A stretch of DNA of 64,000 nucleotides. It comes from Nymphalis io. Its lineage: Eukaryota; Arthropoda; Insecta; Lepidoptera; Nymphalidae. The stretch covers positions 8,866,001 through 8,930,000 of the forward strand of contig NC_065904.1 in the NCBI RefSeq assembly GCF_905147045.1. The letters are read 5' to 3'. The position numbers and the translations under genes were made by a program. This document shows positions 12,356 to 25,751 of this stretch, piece by piece (position 1 is the first letter of the stretch; the number at the start of each line of letters is the position of its first letter). The notes beneath the pieces are model-generated. The model was not told the origin of the DNA. It did no database searches and saw only the letters and a program-made list of their open reading frames with translations.

Positions 12356-15300
12356 GTGAGACTAAAGACATTAATGCTTTGTACTATTCGCTCATGATAT
12401 TATGGCGAAGATCTGGGAAAGAAGTCTTGGAGAAATTCACAGAGAAATTAATAGAGAACAGATTATAGTATTACTGATTTCTCATGCTCTCTCTTTGCTT
12501 CTTTCACCGATTTTTCAGAATGTTTCCGTATACATCAGTGTTTCCTAACGTGAGGCCCACGCCCCACAGGGAAGCAATTTGATAGTCAAGGGGGGCAATT
12601 TAAAAATGGACTCGACACGACTTTAACCCCTTCGCTTTCGGTTATATAAATGCAATGCAATCGGTGACAAATTTAACAAATGGTGGCGAATTCTTAAAAA
12701 AAAAGCTGTAAATAATTATTAGGTATAATTTCGTTTCAATCAATCAACAGCCAATCGTTGTCCACTGCTGAACATAGGCCTCTCCCAAGGTGCGCCAAAG
12801 CTCCCTGTCCTCCGCCTTCCGCATCCAGTTGGTGCCCACCACCTTCTTAAAGTCTACGCTGCGCTTGCCGATTCGCGGTCTCCACTCTAGGACTCGTCTG
12901 CTCCAACGGCCATCGGTCCTCCGACATACGTGACCAGCCCACTGCCACTTCAGCCTGCTAATTTTGCAAGCTATGTCGGTGACTCCGGTTCTTTTCCGGA
13001 TAATCTCATTTCTGATCTTATCCTTCAAAGATACTCCGAGTATAGCTCGCTCCATAGCACGCTGAGCGACTTTGAATTTGTGGACTAGTCCCGCAGTTAG
13101 TGTCCACGTTTCGGCACCGTATGTCATGGCAGGTAAGACGCATTGGTTGAAGACTTTCGTCTTCAAACATTGCGGTATAGATGACTTGAGGACTTGACGA
13201 AGATTGCCAAATGCTGCCGATCCCAAGCGAATTCTTCGATCGGCTTCCTTCTCGAATTTGTTCCTACCGACTTGTATTATCTGTCCTAGGTAGGTATATT
13301 CACTAACAACTTCGAGAGGTTTCCCCTCGACGTATATCGGTCCCGGCACGACATGCCTGTTGAACATGACCTTGGTCTTGTCCAAGTTTATACCGAGACC
13401 GACACACCGGGAAGATTCGCCTAGGTTACGCAGCATTTCGGTGAGTTGTTCCAGCGACTCTGCTATGATGACGATATCGTCGGTAAATCGAAGGTGTGAG
13501 ATGTACTCGCCGTTTACATTGACTCCATACTCAGTCCAATCCAGCGTCTTGAAAACGTCTTCCAACGTGTTGGTGAACAGTTTCGGGGATATTACATCTC
13601 CCTGTTTCACCCCTCTGCGCAGTTGGATCGCCTTCGTCTTACAGTCCTGGATGTGGACAGTCATTGTACCAAAATATCAACTGGTAAACTTCGTCGGGGA
13701 TTCATCACAATTTCATAGTGATTTCTTCCTAAAACTTATCATTTATATTTCTTAAGGGAAAAAAACAATTTTTAAAGATTAAAAATTTGGTATGGGGGGC
13801 ATAAAATTTTTAGAAATGGTTAAGGTGGGGCATGGCCTAAAAAGGTGGGGAAACACTGGTATAGATGGAACATGTTTTAAATATATTTTAGAAAAAAGTA
13901 AAAGTACTTTATCGAAGCTCATTTTATTTTTATTACACAACGTACAATTAGTAGTAAGAATTAAAAAACAATTACGGTTTATTATTTTATTATAAATTTT
14001 GTTACTGTTTTATCTGTAGACACTTATATTCGCAAATATTACATTTGCAACTATATTAATGATCAAAATACGATCAGATTTATCATGATACCATTTATCC
14101 TGTTTATCACGTTTTATTTTTGTATGAAAGGAAGGAAGTATGATTTTCAATATAATATTTTTGGTGTGAAATTACTTTACGCCAAATTTTACAACGCGTA
14201 GAAAAGTAGGTACGTGGATTGGTTCAGACGCGGTAAATTGTAATTTATTGTTCATTTTCACGCTGCCCAGAGGCTCAGGCTGTTTTGATATATTGCTTTA
14301 TTGGCCTGGCTGTTTTCTTGACTCTCGCGGTAACTGCCGCTTGCGTGGCCTACAAGTAAGTATCGTAATGTAAAAAAAAATTAACAACAAGAGATTTTTA
14401 TTAAATAGCTAATGATGTATACAGAAAGTAACCGATATTTAATTTTACTCTACGTTTTCATAATATGTAACTGTTTGTGTTTAATCATACGATATGAAAA
14501 AAAAAAAACATTAAAGAAATCTGCAAGTTGCGCATTAAAATTCGTCACATATCTGTCCACCAATCCGCATTGGCGCAGCATAGTGGAATCAGCTCAAAAT
14601 CTTTTCTACAAAAGGAGAGGAACATTGACACGCTTTTACTTATTCATAAAACAACTTTTGAAAAAATGAATAGGTATGTTTTTATAAGAATTTTAGCAAT
14701 TCCCGTTTTAAGAAAATTACTAATATTCGTATTTCCACTTCAATTAATCGTTAAGCTTTTCCCAGTCCTAGTGAGGACGACAATAGCTCAAAGGGTCAGA
14801 TTGAATCTTTACATCTCTAGGCGGCCCGCAAACCATTGCTCTATTAACGCTTATTATATAAAATAAACAAATAAAATTATTAGGCCAAGCAAATAAATAT
14901 TCTTAATAATATTATTTTTATGATCAATAGCTAAATTATTAGAAAAATATAATATCATTTGACATCTAGCAATCTTTTAGACGGCATCGGGTAACTTTGT
15001 TTGCCTTCCGGGAAGAACAGCAGAGATAACAATATTTTGAGATAGGAATCTTTTTTAAAAGTATTGTCGTTATTAGTGTTCACAAGTTTTAGTGAACTTG
15101 TTTTTTGTTAGCATTGAAATACGAAATCGTCCTAACGAGGTCACTTGTTTCACTTCAATTTTAATAGCTTGTACATATTAACAAAAAAATATTGTAACAA
15201 TTAAATATGGTTGGTTGAGCTAAAATGGCTCACTAGAACACGTTAATTTTCAATCGAAGATTCAATGTGAGAATAATTTTCATTTGCTTATTTAGTGCTC

Positions 15301-18300
15301 ATAACTCATCTAGTGCACTGTAGTAGCATTTTAGTACAAACATTCTACTCAAAAGAAGATGTAGTCTTTACCCAGCCGTAGGACATTGTCAGTGTTACTT
15401 TTTTCTTTATACGGTTACTATTTCTAAATTTAATTTATGTTACGATAAGAATTCGTTCGCGGTCGATATTACTTTTGACTAATGGTTAGGCGGGGTTAGT
15501 AGTAATATTATTACGAATATTTATTTGCTGTTTATTTTCCGTTATCTGAAAAATTGGTATAACATGATCGCCTGCACTTTGTTTTGAGATACAGTACGCA
15601 CAGTTAGATGACAATCAGAAATAAAACAAACCTAACCAGGCCACGGTCCAAAATCAAAAGTACTTTTAACTAATTATTTCGGTTACTAATACATTATTGT
15701 TTAATTTTTTATAAGACGTTTTTACAAAGTTTAATTTGTCGTTAGTTTTTTGTAAAGGTTTTTATTTTGAATTTAATAATTTGTTAAGTTTTTAACGATT
15801 AATCGACAAAAACTTTCTTTGCAATTAAATAAATATTTGATTATAATCGCTTATTTTAACTAATAATTATTTTATTACAATTATCAATAATATGCGATAG
15901 GCAAGTGCGTATAGACGCGGAGTTAAACAATACTGCATGGAGAGTACGTCCCGAGGAGGTGCTGGTGGAAGTCGGAACAGGTCTTGGTTCGAGTCCTGCG
16001 TTGCACAGCATTAATGAAGTGCTTAAGGTAAGTTAGTTTTATATAATACAATTTGTGTTAAAATTTTGGCTTGGAATGAAATTTTAGTTTTTGATATATG
16101 TGTATACTGTGTGGTGATAACGATCGTATCTTTAATGGCAATTGTCAAATCAACCTAATAAAAAAGAGTGTATGAACTGATTGAATGCACATAAGTTTTA
16201 AATTTAAAGTTTTAACTTAAATTTAAACTTAATTTAAATTTAAATTTAATTTAAATTTAAACGGAGACAAAGATATTTCTAATGAATTTACCTTACTCGG
16301 ACTAAACACTTCGATACACATTAAACTGGAAAGTAGAAATTAACACAGATGTATATCTAAACCTATTTAATCTGTAAATTAATTTAATTACAATTTCAGT
16401 AAACACTTACAAGTCTCATTTTCAATTTTATAACATTATAACCCTAACCATTATATAAGTTTTAAAAACTGTAAGATAAAAATGTACAAGTTACCGGAAT
16501 TCCTAAAAAAACAAAAACACGTAGTCTTTTGTACGGAGTGTGATATTTTGTGCTCTGTATCACTACGACATCATATGAATTTTCCAATTAGAGATAAAGT
16601 TGATTAATCAAGGAATTCGATTATTTGCTTGTAGACATTTCTTATAATTTGTATTTAAGTTGCAAATTAAAACAAGGTTTTTCTTAAGGATGCTATTCGT
16701 TTTCATATGCTTACAATTGTATTATAACTGAAAATAAATCTACGTTTATTTGGTCTTAAGAATAAATAACAATGGCTTTTGATAATGAAATACAACCTTT
16801 ATACATAACTCACAAATAGCTACGAAACATAGCTAATTAATTTTATGTTATCATTGTTTTCAATTACTAACGTAATTGTTTCATTTTCCAGTTTGGCGTT
16901 AACATGTCGTGTTATTCATGGTTCCATTTTAGTATCAATTAAAGTCAACAGGGTTCAATAAATCGAAGGGAAAAGTTATTTATCATTAATTACTACTGTG
17001 CAAGTTAAACATATTGAAATGTGTAGTAATAATTGCACACAATGTGCGAGTTTCACGTATCGGGCTAGCTATTACTACTAATAGATACCATATTATAATT
17101 TAAAAATAAATAATCTCGTATAATGAATAGCCAAACTATGGAATCTAATATATACGTCCCTTACGCCTGATTACCTTTTCCTCAGCCCTGACATATGGCC
17201 AGCATGAGTTATGTATGTTTACTATACATATTGTCTTTAAATTTTTAATATGTATGTTAGTATTTAATATGTGCGTATTGACGCTAACACCTGAAAATAA
17301 TGATTATAAAAAGTTACGCTGGACCATTCATCATCTATTTCATACTAAATTATCTTTAAATATTATGGAGACTTTAACTTTCATGTGGTGGTTCATTTAA
17401 AATGCGCGTCACCATTCTGTTAGTTTAAGGAGCATCCAAACAAGCTGACAAGGCTTATGGCAAATGTCAAGAATATAAATAAACATTAATATTTTGTTGT
17501 TAATAAATCATTCTTTAGAAATAAAATATATAATCATCAGAACACATAATTTTACTTTCAATGTCACTTATAATTCGATAAAAAAAAATCGAAATATGGA
17601 CGTACATAAAGATTATTGTATTTTTTTTTCTAAAGTTGTCTCTAGGCTGGAGCACTCGAAGTAATTCAACAACGGGTGTGGGTCCGGCTCTTACGCTGTC
17701 ATCGTTCACGGTCGGTCTTTACAAGGGAAACCGAGTAGCTGTTAAGAAAATCCATAGAAAAAAGTTGGATCTGAACAAAAAGCTACTATGGGAGATAAAA
17801 CAAGTAACTTTTTATTTTTCTTTAATTTAAATTTTAATAATAAATAGATTCCATATTATTTAAAAAATATATTTATATTGGTATATGTTTTATATTGGTA
17901 GTGCTTAATAGTAAGTAAAGTGAGTTAATAAGTTTTTCGTTTTCATACTTATGTTATCGTTAATAAATATTAAAACTTTAATCATTAAAAAAAAACAATG
18001 TGATTACATTTGCGTATAATTAACATATAAATATAATTTAATTGGTGAAAAAGTTGTAACTATTGATTTGTAGCCGGTTTTTCTCGGCAAAATCTACATT
18101 TCGAATCTATAAAATTACGATACAAAAGCGATCGTAAAAACCAACTCGAATAAACTATATTTTGTTTTTAATATTTATTGTTATTTATTTCTCAGACATG
18201 CTCTTGAGATTAAATAAAATCTATAAGAACTATGTTAAGGCTGGTTCAGTTTTCGCTCTGTGAATCGCAATTGCGATTTAACGGAGATATCATTTCTCGT

Positions 18301-21300
18301 GTATTTCACGACATAGTTCGTACATTTGCTATATTTAATTTTGATTTGTATTTATATAGTTGTGTTTCATGTAAATAGTTTTATTAGAGTAAAAATAATA
18401 ATCGATAAAATCGGAATTGACATTTTGTTTAATAGATAATTACAACTGCCACGTTATATGAATTGTTAGTGCTTTTATATTTTATGGCAAAAAAACACGC
18501 TTGTACCAATTAGAAATTAATAAATTTCAAAACTTGGCCCAGTGGTAAGAACGCGTGAATCTTAACCGATGATCGTGGGTTCAAGCCCGGGTAAGCACCA
18601 CTGAATTTTCATGTGCGTAATTTGTGATTATAATTCATCTCTTGCTTTACGCTGAAGGAAAACATCGTGAGGAAACCTGCATGTGTCTAATTTCACTGAA
18701 ATTCTGCCACATATGTATTCCACCAACTCACACTGGAGCATCGTGGTCGAATAAGCTCCAAACCTTCTCCTCAAAAAAGGGAGAGGAAGCCTTTAGCCCA
18801 GCAGTGGGACATTCACAGGCTGTTACGGTTAAACTTTAAAATTCTATACGAATAATGTATGTATACATTCTAGGATACATTTTAAAGTCGTTTCCATAAT
18901 ATTGCTATAGTTTGATATATTGTGTAAAAGATAAAACGCTTAAAAATATGTACGTTATACATTTACCTTAATTATTTTTTCCCTTTCCAAGGCCCGTAAT
19001 GTCTCCCATGAGAATACTGCGCGGTTCATCGGTGCATGCGTCGATTGCCCTCTGGTCTTCATCCTCACGGAGTATTGCCCAAAGGGTTCCCTGAAAGATG
19101 TTCTCGCTAATGAAGAACTGCAATTGGATTGGAACTTTAGGACTTCTTTGGTGCATGATATCGTTCAAGTATGTATGAATAACTAACTGACGATATTTTT
19201 ATTTACTTAAGGACTCAGATAAGAAAATTAGCCACATGATAGAAAGTGATTGGCCATAAACTGGCAGTTAAACAAATACCTATACCATTTCTAACATCAT
19301 CAACGCTTTATAAAAAAAAAACGCTTTCAATTGAAATATCTGTTTGCAATACAAATACGCATTTTGTATTTCAATTACTTCCTTAAAATGTAATTTGTAT
19401 TTGATAGTTTAAATACCTCTCTGAGGTAATTAATATTTCAAATACACATAACTTAAAAACACATTTTCACACATATACATTTAGCAAAAAGCTGACCCAA
19501 AGGTATATGACACAAAACATTACAAAATTTTATAAAATAGTACAAATTTTATATAGAAACATTAACAGTTTCTCATATAGGGCTGTTATACATAATATTT
19601 GTACCGTACTCCAAGTTTGTATAAGCAATATGATACTTTCAAGCGGATAAGTTAAAGTCGTTCTTGGAAAAATGCACTTACTAAGACAATTGATTGCAAA
19701 AATAATGTACTTCGTATTTTATATTACAAATACACGACTTGAAAATTGTATTTTACCCAGCCTTGGGAATAGAATATATAGTAATTATTTAAAAATAAAA
19801 ATATTAATGTATTATATACAAAATACCTACGCTGGTTCGCTACAAAATATTTAATAATAACTATAAATAGAAAACCTTATAATAATATACTGTGCAGCAG
19901 CAGAGCTTGTGCTATGGAAACCAGACAACCTATATACTACATATACTACTTTTCTTTTGTAAATACATAATTATATAGGTAATTATACCCAGACTCAGGA
20001 TAAACAGACATGTTCTTGCACACAAATGTCTATCCTGGGTGGGAATCGAACCCACAACCTTCGGCGTGAAAGTAAATAAAAGTAGTTCAATTTCTTACAA
20101 GCATCGAACATGTCAAGTATTGTTAAACATTGTACACAATAGCAAACAAAACTAGCTATGGAGTAGCCGGTCCACTGATAAGAGCCGCTCATACTTGCCT
20201 GTCAGTTGTAACAATAAGCCAAGTGTGAAATTTTATGACATTGACTTATAGCAACTGAGTAAATTTCACTGCTAACTCGAAGTTTAATCTTGTGAAAATT
20301 TATTACGTGATAATATTGTTGTTGATGATAAAATTAAGGGTTTTGTGACTTTATTAACATGTTACAATTTGTTGACAATACGTATTTTAATCGATCATAT
20401 CGAACACAGTTCGCAGCGATTGTTTGCTTTTGGTTATCATATTATTATTAAGTTATTTTTCATTTATCGCTTTGCTATTTTATGCATTTAATTATTTCGT
20501 TATAAACATAAGGCTCACGAAACACAGGATTATAAAGATGATAAAAAAGCGTAAAGTTAGTAAAGTAAAAAATGAGAAGACTTTTTTTTGGTATAACTAA
20601 AAAAACAAATAAACCAATATACCAGAAGTTCCAGCGTGTTTAAGAGTTTTAGTTTATATTATTATTATACAAATTCGCTGTTTGACCCGCTTTAAATGTA
20701 GACTATTTACGTGACAACCATGAACTTCATATACCTACTTTTAGCCTATAAAAGGATTTCGATAAGGGTGATAATTAAGAAATAAAAAATGAAGACGATG
20801 TACGTATTACAACTTAATATATGTACTTGTGTTTTACTTCCAGACACTATTAACTATTACTAACTTAGCGTCGTCGTCGGAGTGGGATTCGTAGCAAAGT
20901 TCCGTATCTCTATAATCCGACGCATCCGTGACCTTTGCCGTAATTCCCGTAATCCTCTTTGATCCGAACATCACTATGAGCATGTATCTTTATTTTATAC
21001 AAAAGGGATTCATCAGATTTGTTTTTTATGATATCGGATTGGATTTATTCACAAACCAGATTTGTTCAGAATGAACAGTTGATGAATGAAGAATAATTAA
21101 TGGGTTTAATTTAAAAGACAACGATACCGTCAAATTTATAGGATTTGTTTTGTTATGTTTCAAAAAAAATACAATAAGCAAATGCGTGCATTTGTATATA
21201 CAATTGTATTTGTGTATGACAAGATTTACTCTTAGACGGACCATTCGCTACCTTAGTAAGGTAATGATTTAAATAAAAGTAATTCTAAATGTTTGGTGAC

Positions 21301-24300
21301 AACACGGTGTTTGTAAATATTTTATTTTATAGTCCAGGTTTTGATTTTAATTTCATTTCAAGTTTTAATTTTTGTAATCTACTAATTGAATGATTATTCA
21401 TTAATTTATTAATTTATTGACATAATATCTTAGTTTCCAAGGTTAGTGGTGGAAGCTATGGTTTATATTTCTTACAATGACAATGTCTGTTGGTGACCAC
21501 TTACCATCAGGTGGCATATACGCTCGTCCGTCTACCTATTCTATAAAAAAAACTTAGCAATTTTTGAAAAATCACTGTTATAAAGTTATAGTAGATATTA
21601 TTTATTCGGTAAGCTCAAGCTATTTGATACTTTCGTCATTGACCTATACTTTATAAATTTAGAAATGTTATGAATTGTACAATTTCATCGTCATTCGTCA
21701 CTTAGGGCATGTGCTACCTACACAGCGGGCTGGGCGCGCACGGTAAGCTTCGATCATCTAACTGCCTCATCGATGGACGCTTCGTGCTCAAGATATCTGA
21801 CTACGGTCTCAACACGCTCTGCACTCCCACCGACTTGATCAAGGACGATGCTTACTACTACAGTGCGTTTTTGTTCAACGTACCTATTTAAACGCTCACC
21901 GTAGCTTATTTTATTTTGTTTGTGAAAATAGATAACTATTGATTTTCTTGTTGGTTAAAATTGAGATGAGTTCAAAGATGAAACAAGATCCAAAGTGATC
22001 AAATGCTTCTGAATGAGTCTCCTACATACTCTTACTGTAATTAAAGGGAAAAGAACAAAGAGTTTATGTTTGCAAAATTATTAATATTATTTGTTTACCA
22101 TATTCCCCAACGCGCAGCTTATAGGTTTATAGTATGGTGTTTATTTCATCTAAAAATACTTTCTTAGACGTAGAATATTGTCACTCGTTTAGACACAAAA
22201 CTTAGTGTAACTACATTATTACAATATCGTGATTCATGATTATATATTATGATGTAATACAAGAAAACCTTAAAAATGCTTCATAACATGTAGTTATATT
22301 TCACCTTGAAAGGGTTCAAGAACTAATAAAAACTTACGAAACGAAATTGAATTTGACGTGGGATATTGAATTTTGTCATAACTCTCGTAGCACCCGTAGC
22401 ACTCGTAGACCAGAGTGACGTGATTCATATTGTAACTCAAACTCGATATTGATATTTTATTTAACTTTTCTCTTTACATTTTTTATTTTATTTTTCATTT
22501 TAAGAGCATCAATAAACAAAGATTTTGTTTTTATCACATTTATTTTTAACATATTATTATTACAATAGTGGTACTAAATAATGGATCTATAGTTTTATGA
22601 AAAATATGAAGACATTCAAAATAAATAAGAACACCAAAGTTATTGCATTTAGAGTTGCTTTGGACGGCACCCGAACTGGTAGCTGGTAGCGTGTACCCGG
22701 GTATTGTCGCATCTCAGAAGGGTGACGTCTACAGCTTCGGTATCATTCTCGAGGAGATTGTCCTACGGGCTGGACCCTTTCATCACTACACTGACGCTAT
22801 GACGAACAAAGGTACGTTAAACTTGATTATTACATTTGATATCTAATGAATTATCTGAATGTATTAAATTAATTAAATAGAAAATTATAACCATATGACA
22901 ACAAAACAAATAATCGAGAACACTGAAATGTCCGTTCGCCACACATTCGAATCGAAATGACTTCCATCTTTCCACGGTATGATTCCGTTCGTGTATTTAA
23001 TTTAGACAACGACCGCAGTTGCTAACGCTCCTTTATCAGAGATAGTATCCCGCGTGAGCGCGCACGAGTCGCCGCCGTTCCGCCCGGCGGTCGTGGTGGG
23101 GGAGGTGGGGTCGGCGGGCGGCGCGGCGGCCGAACTGCTGGAGCTGGCGGCGCGCTGCTGGGCCGACGGGCCTGACGACCGGCCCTCCTTCGACACCATC
23201 AACGCAAACTACATCAAGTAAGTGGATTCTATATATGTTAATATAATATATGTTTTCTTATATTCAACGATGGATAATGCAGAAATCTTGTGAACCTTCA
23301 GTCCAATTTAAGTACCAGAAAATAACATCAGCAATAATATTCTGCGTATAAAAACCCGTACAGGTTATAAAGCGTCCGTTTTAATTATTGTCTAGCTAAA
23401 TGTGTAAGTTGTGAATATTTGTTAATAAATATACTAGCTTTTCGAGCCAGTCTTACTCAAATATATTTTCCGTACTGAGAGATCTCTGCAATTTGATATT
23501 GCAGTTTATTTTGATATTGACAAATAATTTGAACTAAATTATTGTGTAATTGTTTTGCATCATTTAAAATAAAAAGATTAAAAGGTGTAAACTATCACTT
23601 CCTTTCTTATTTCGTTTGTGTTATCGTGTTATAATTTGCTTGGCAAAAACTAAAAATATGACGACGATTGTTGTTGAAAAACAATCATGCTGACTGGGAG
23701 CTCTACCTACTGGCGTGTGCCATGAAAACGAATAGAGTTATATGTATAATGTTACGAAATAAACGTTTTATATAGGACCTTTATTCAATCCGTGCGAATC
23801 CGCCTAGTAGCTAGTAAATAAATAAATTACGTTCTCAATAGGGGTTATTGCGACAATTTGATGGACGACTTGCTGCGACGTATGGAACAGTACGCGAACA
23901 ATCTAGAATCGCTCGTCGAAGAAAAAACGGAACAGTTGTCTTTAGAAAAGAAAAGATCAGAGGAACTTTTATATCAAGTTCTACCAAGGTAATATATCGT
24001 TCATACTTGTTATTCTAACACTTTTGACAATCCCTTTCCGATCGAAATATCTCGTAACTAAAACATTAACATAGTTTTTATCCTATTTTTAATTTTAGTG
24101 TACTAAGCAAAGTTTGACATAATATAATTTTAAACTTTCTACTTACTTCTTTCTACTTCTACTTAAGGACGTAGAACGTTCTATGTCCTTACATTAATGT
24201 TTACAAATTTTATACCATAAACAAACTTGTGTCCATGAAGGCCAGTGGCTCAGCAGTTAATGGCGGGTGAGGTGGTGCAGCCAGAGAGCTTCGAAAGTGT

Positions 24301-25676
24301 GACGGTGTACTTCAGCGACATCGTCGGTTTCACGGAGCTCTGCGCCGCCTCCACGCCCATGCAGGTCGTTGATCTGCTCAACGACCTCTACAGTACCTTC
24401 GACAGGATCATCGGTTTTTATGATGTTTATAAGGTATGTGTCCAAAGCGGCTGAAGTAGTGTCGTTTTGCATTATTTGACAAAACGCTTTGTCGTTTTGG
24501 ATTAAAAAAGACGCTTTAATCATAGTGTTTTATTTATAAGGTGGAAACTATTGGTGACGCATACATGGTGGTATCGGGTCTACCAGAAAGAAATGGTGAC
24601 TTGCATGCAAGGGAGATTTGTTTGATGGCGTTGGCAGTAGTGGAAGCGGTACGAAGTTTTGTAGTCCGACACCGACCGGCTCATCGGTTGGAGGTAAATG
24701 GATTTTATTTTCTCTTTGACATATTACATTTGATAATGAGGTTTTCTTTTAATTTAAATATCTTTCTTAAATTTTCAGTGATAGTAAATTAATACGCTTA
24801 AATTCACCGCCTTATAATTTTTTCATAATTATAATTAGTATTTTAATTAGAATTGTTCAGTTTATTTGGTTTCTATTTTTTAACATGGCTATACTTTGAA
24901 GCTGAAATTATTAATAAAATATAGTCAGTAGTTTTATTTATCATGTCAGGTTACATTTGATGATTTTTCATTATGTACGAAGCGGCTTACTACACTTACA
25001 TATATATGTGTGCGTGGAGGTTTTTTTTTTATATGTCCGGGATGGCAAATGACTCTACTCCACCTGATGGTAAGTGGTAGTAGAGTCCAAACGCGACGAC
25101 GGCCAGTACAGTCGGGAAGAATGTTCTGTACTAGCCGTCACCGCCTTGCCGGCCCGCAAGATGCCTCTTCACGCCTCGTTTGAAGGAACCCGGGTTGTAA
25201 GAAGAGGGGAACACGTGAGCTGGTAAGGAATTCCATTTTTTGGTAGTGCGCAAAGAAAGGAGTTGCCAAATTTCTTTGTGCGCGATGGAATTGATGTCAC
25301 TGTTAGGCGGTGACATCGAGAACCAGCTCGCGTGGACTTAAGAAGGAAGGGGGAAGCAGGAATTAGAGAGAATAATTCCTCAGAGCACTCGCCGTGATAC
25401 AGTCGATAGAAAGCGCTCAGTGCTGCTATCTCGCGACGCAATTGTAAAGGTTCAAGGGTGTTTGTGACCTTTACGTCGCCAATAATGCGTACTGCACGTA
25501 GGTGCGTGTGGGGGTACACTCGGGACCGGTCTGCGCGGGCGTCGTGGGCGTTAAGATGCCGCACTATTGTCTGTTTGGAGACACCGTCAACACCGCCAGC
25601 CGTATGGAGTCCACGGGCCAGCGTAAGTGACATATATCTTAATCTATTGTGTTTTGTTTTGAGTGTAGTAAACACA

Positions 25677-25751
<75 letters not shown>

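Larger units (their letters stand above)
12356..14270 (+). other. Cyclase intron 9 with nested transposons
   Basis: Intron between the last ectodomain exon and the membrane exon. Most of it is a hAT-like element (12536-13858) with an RTE-type LINE fragment inside (12735-13680). About 110 bases at the start show an open frame with no splice support. Nothing else is seen. Confidence 0.6.

Noticed and set aside
25169..25675. 168-codon minus-strand frame as a host gene
   Set aside because: It is LINE reverse transcriptase sequence running into the antisense of a cyclase exon.
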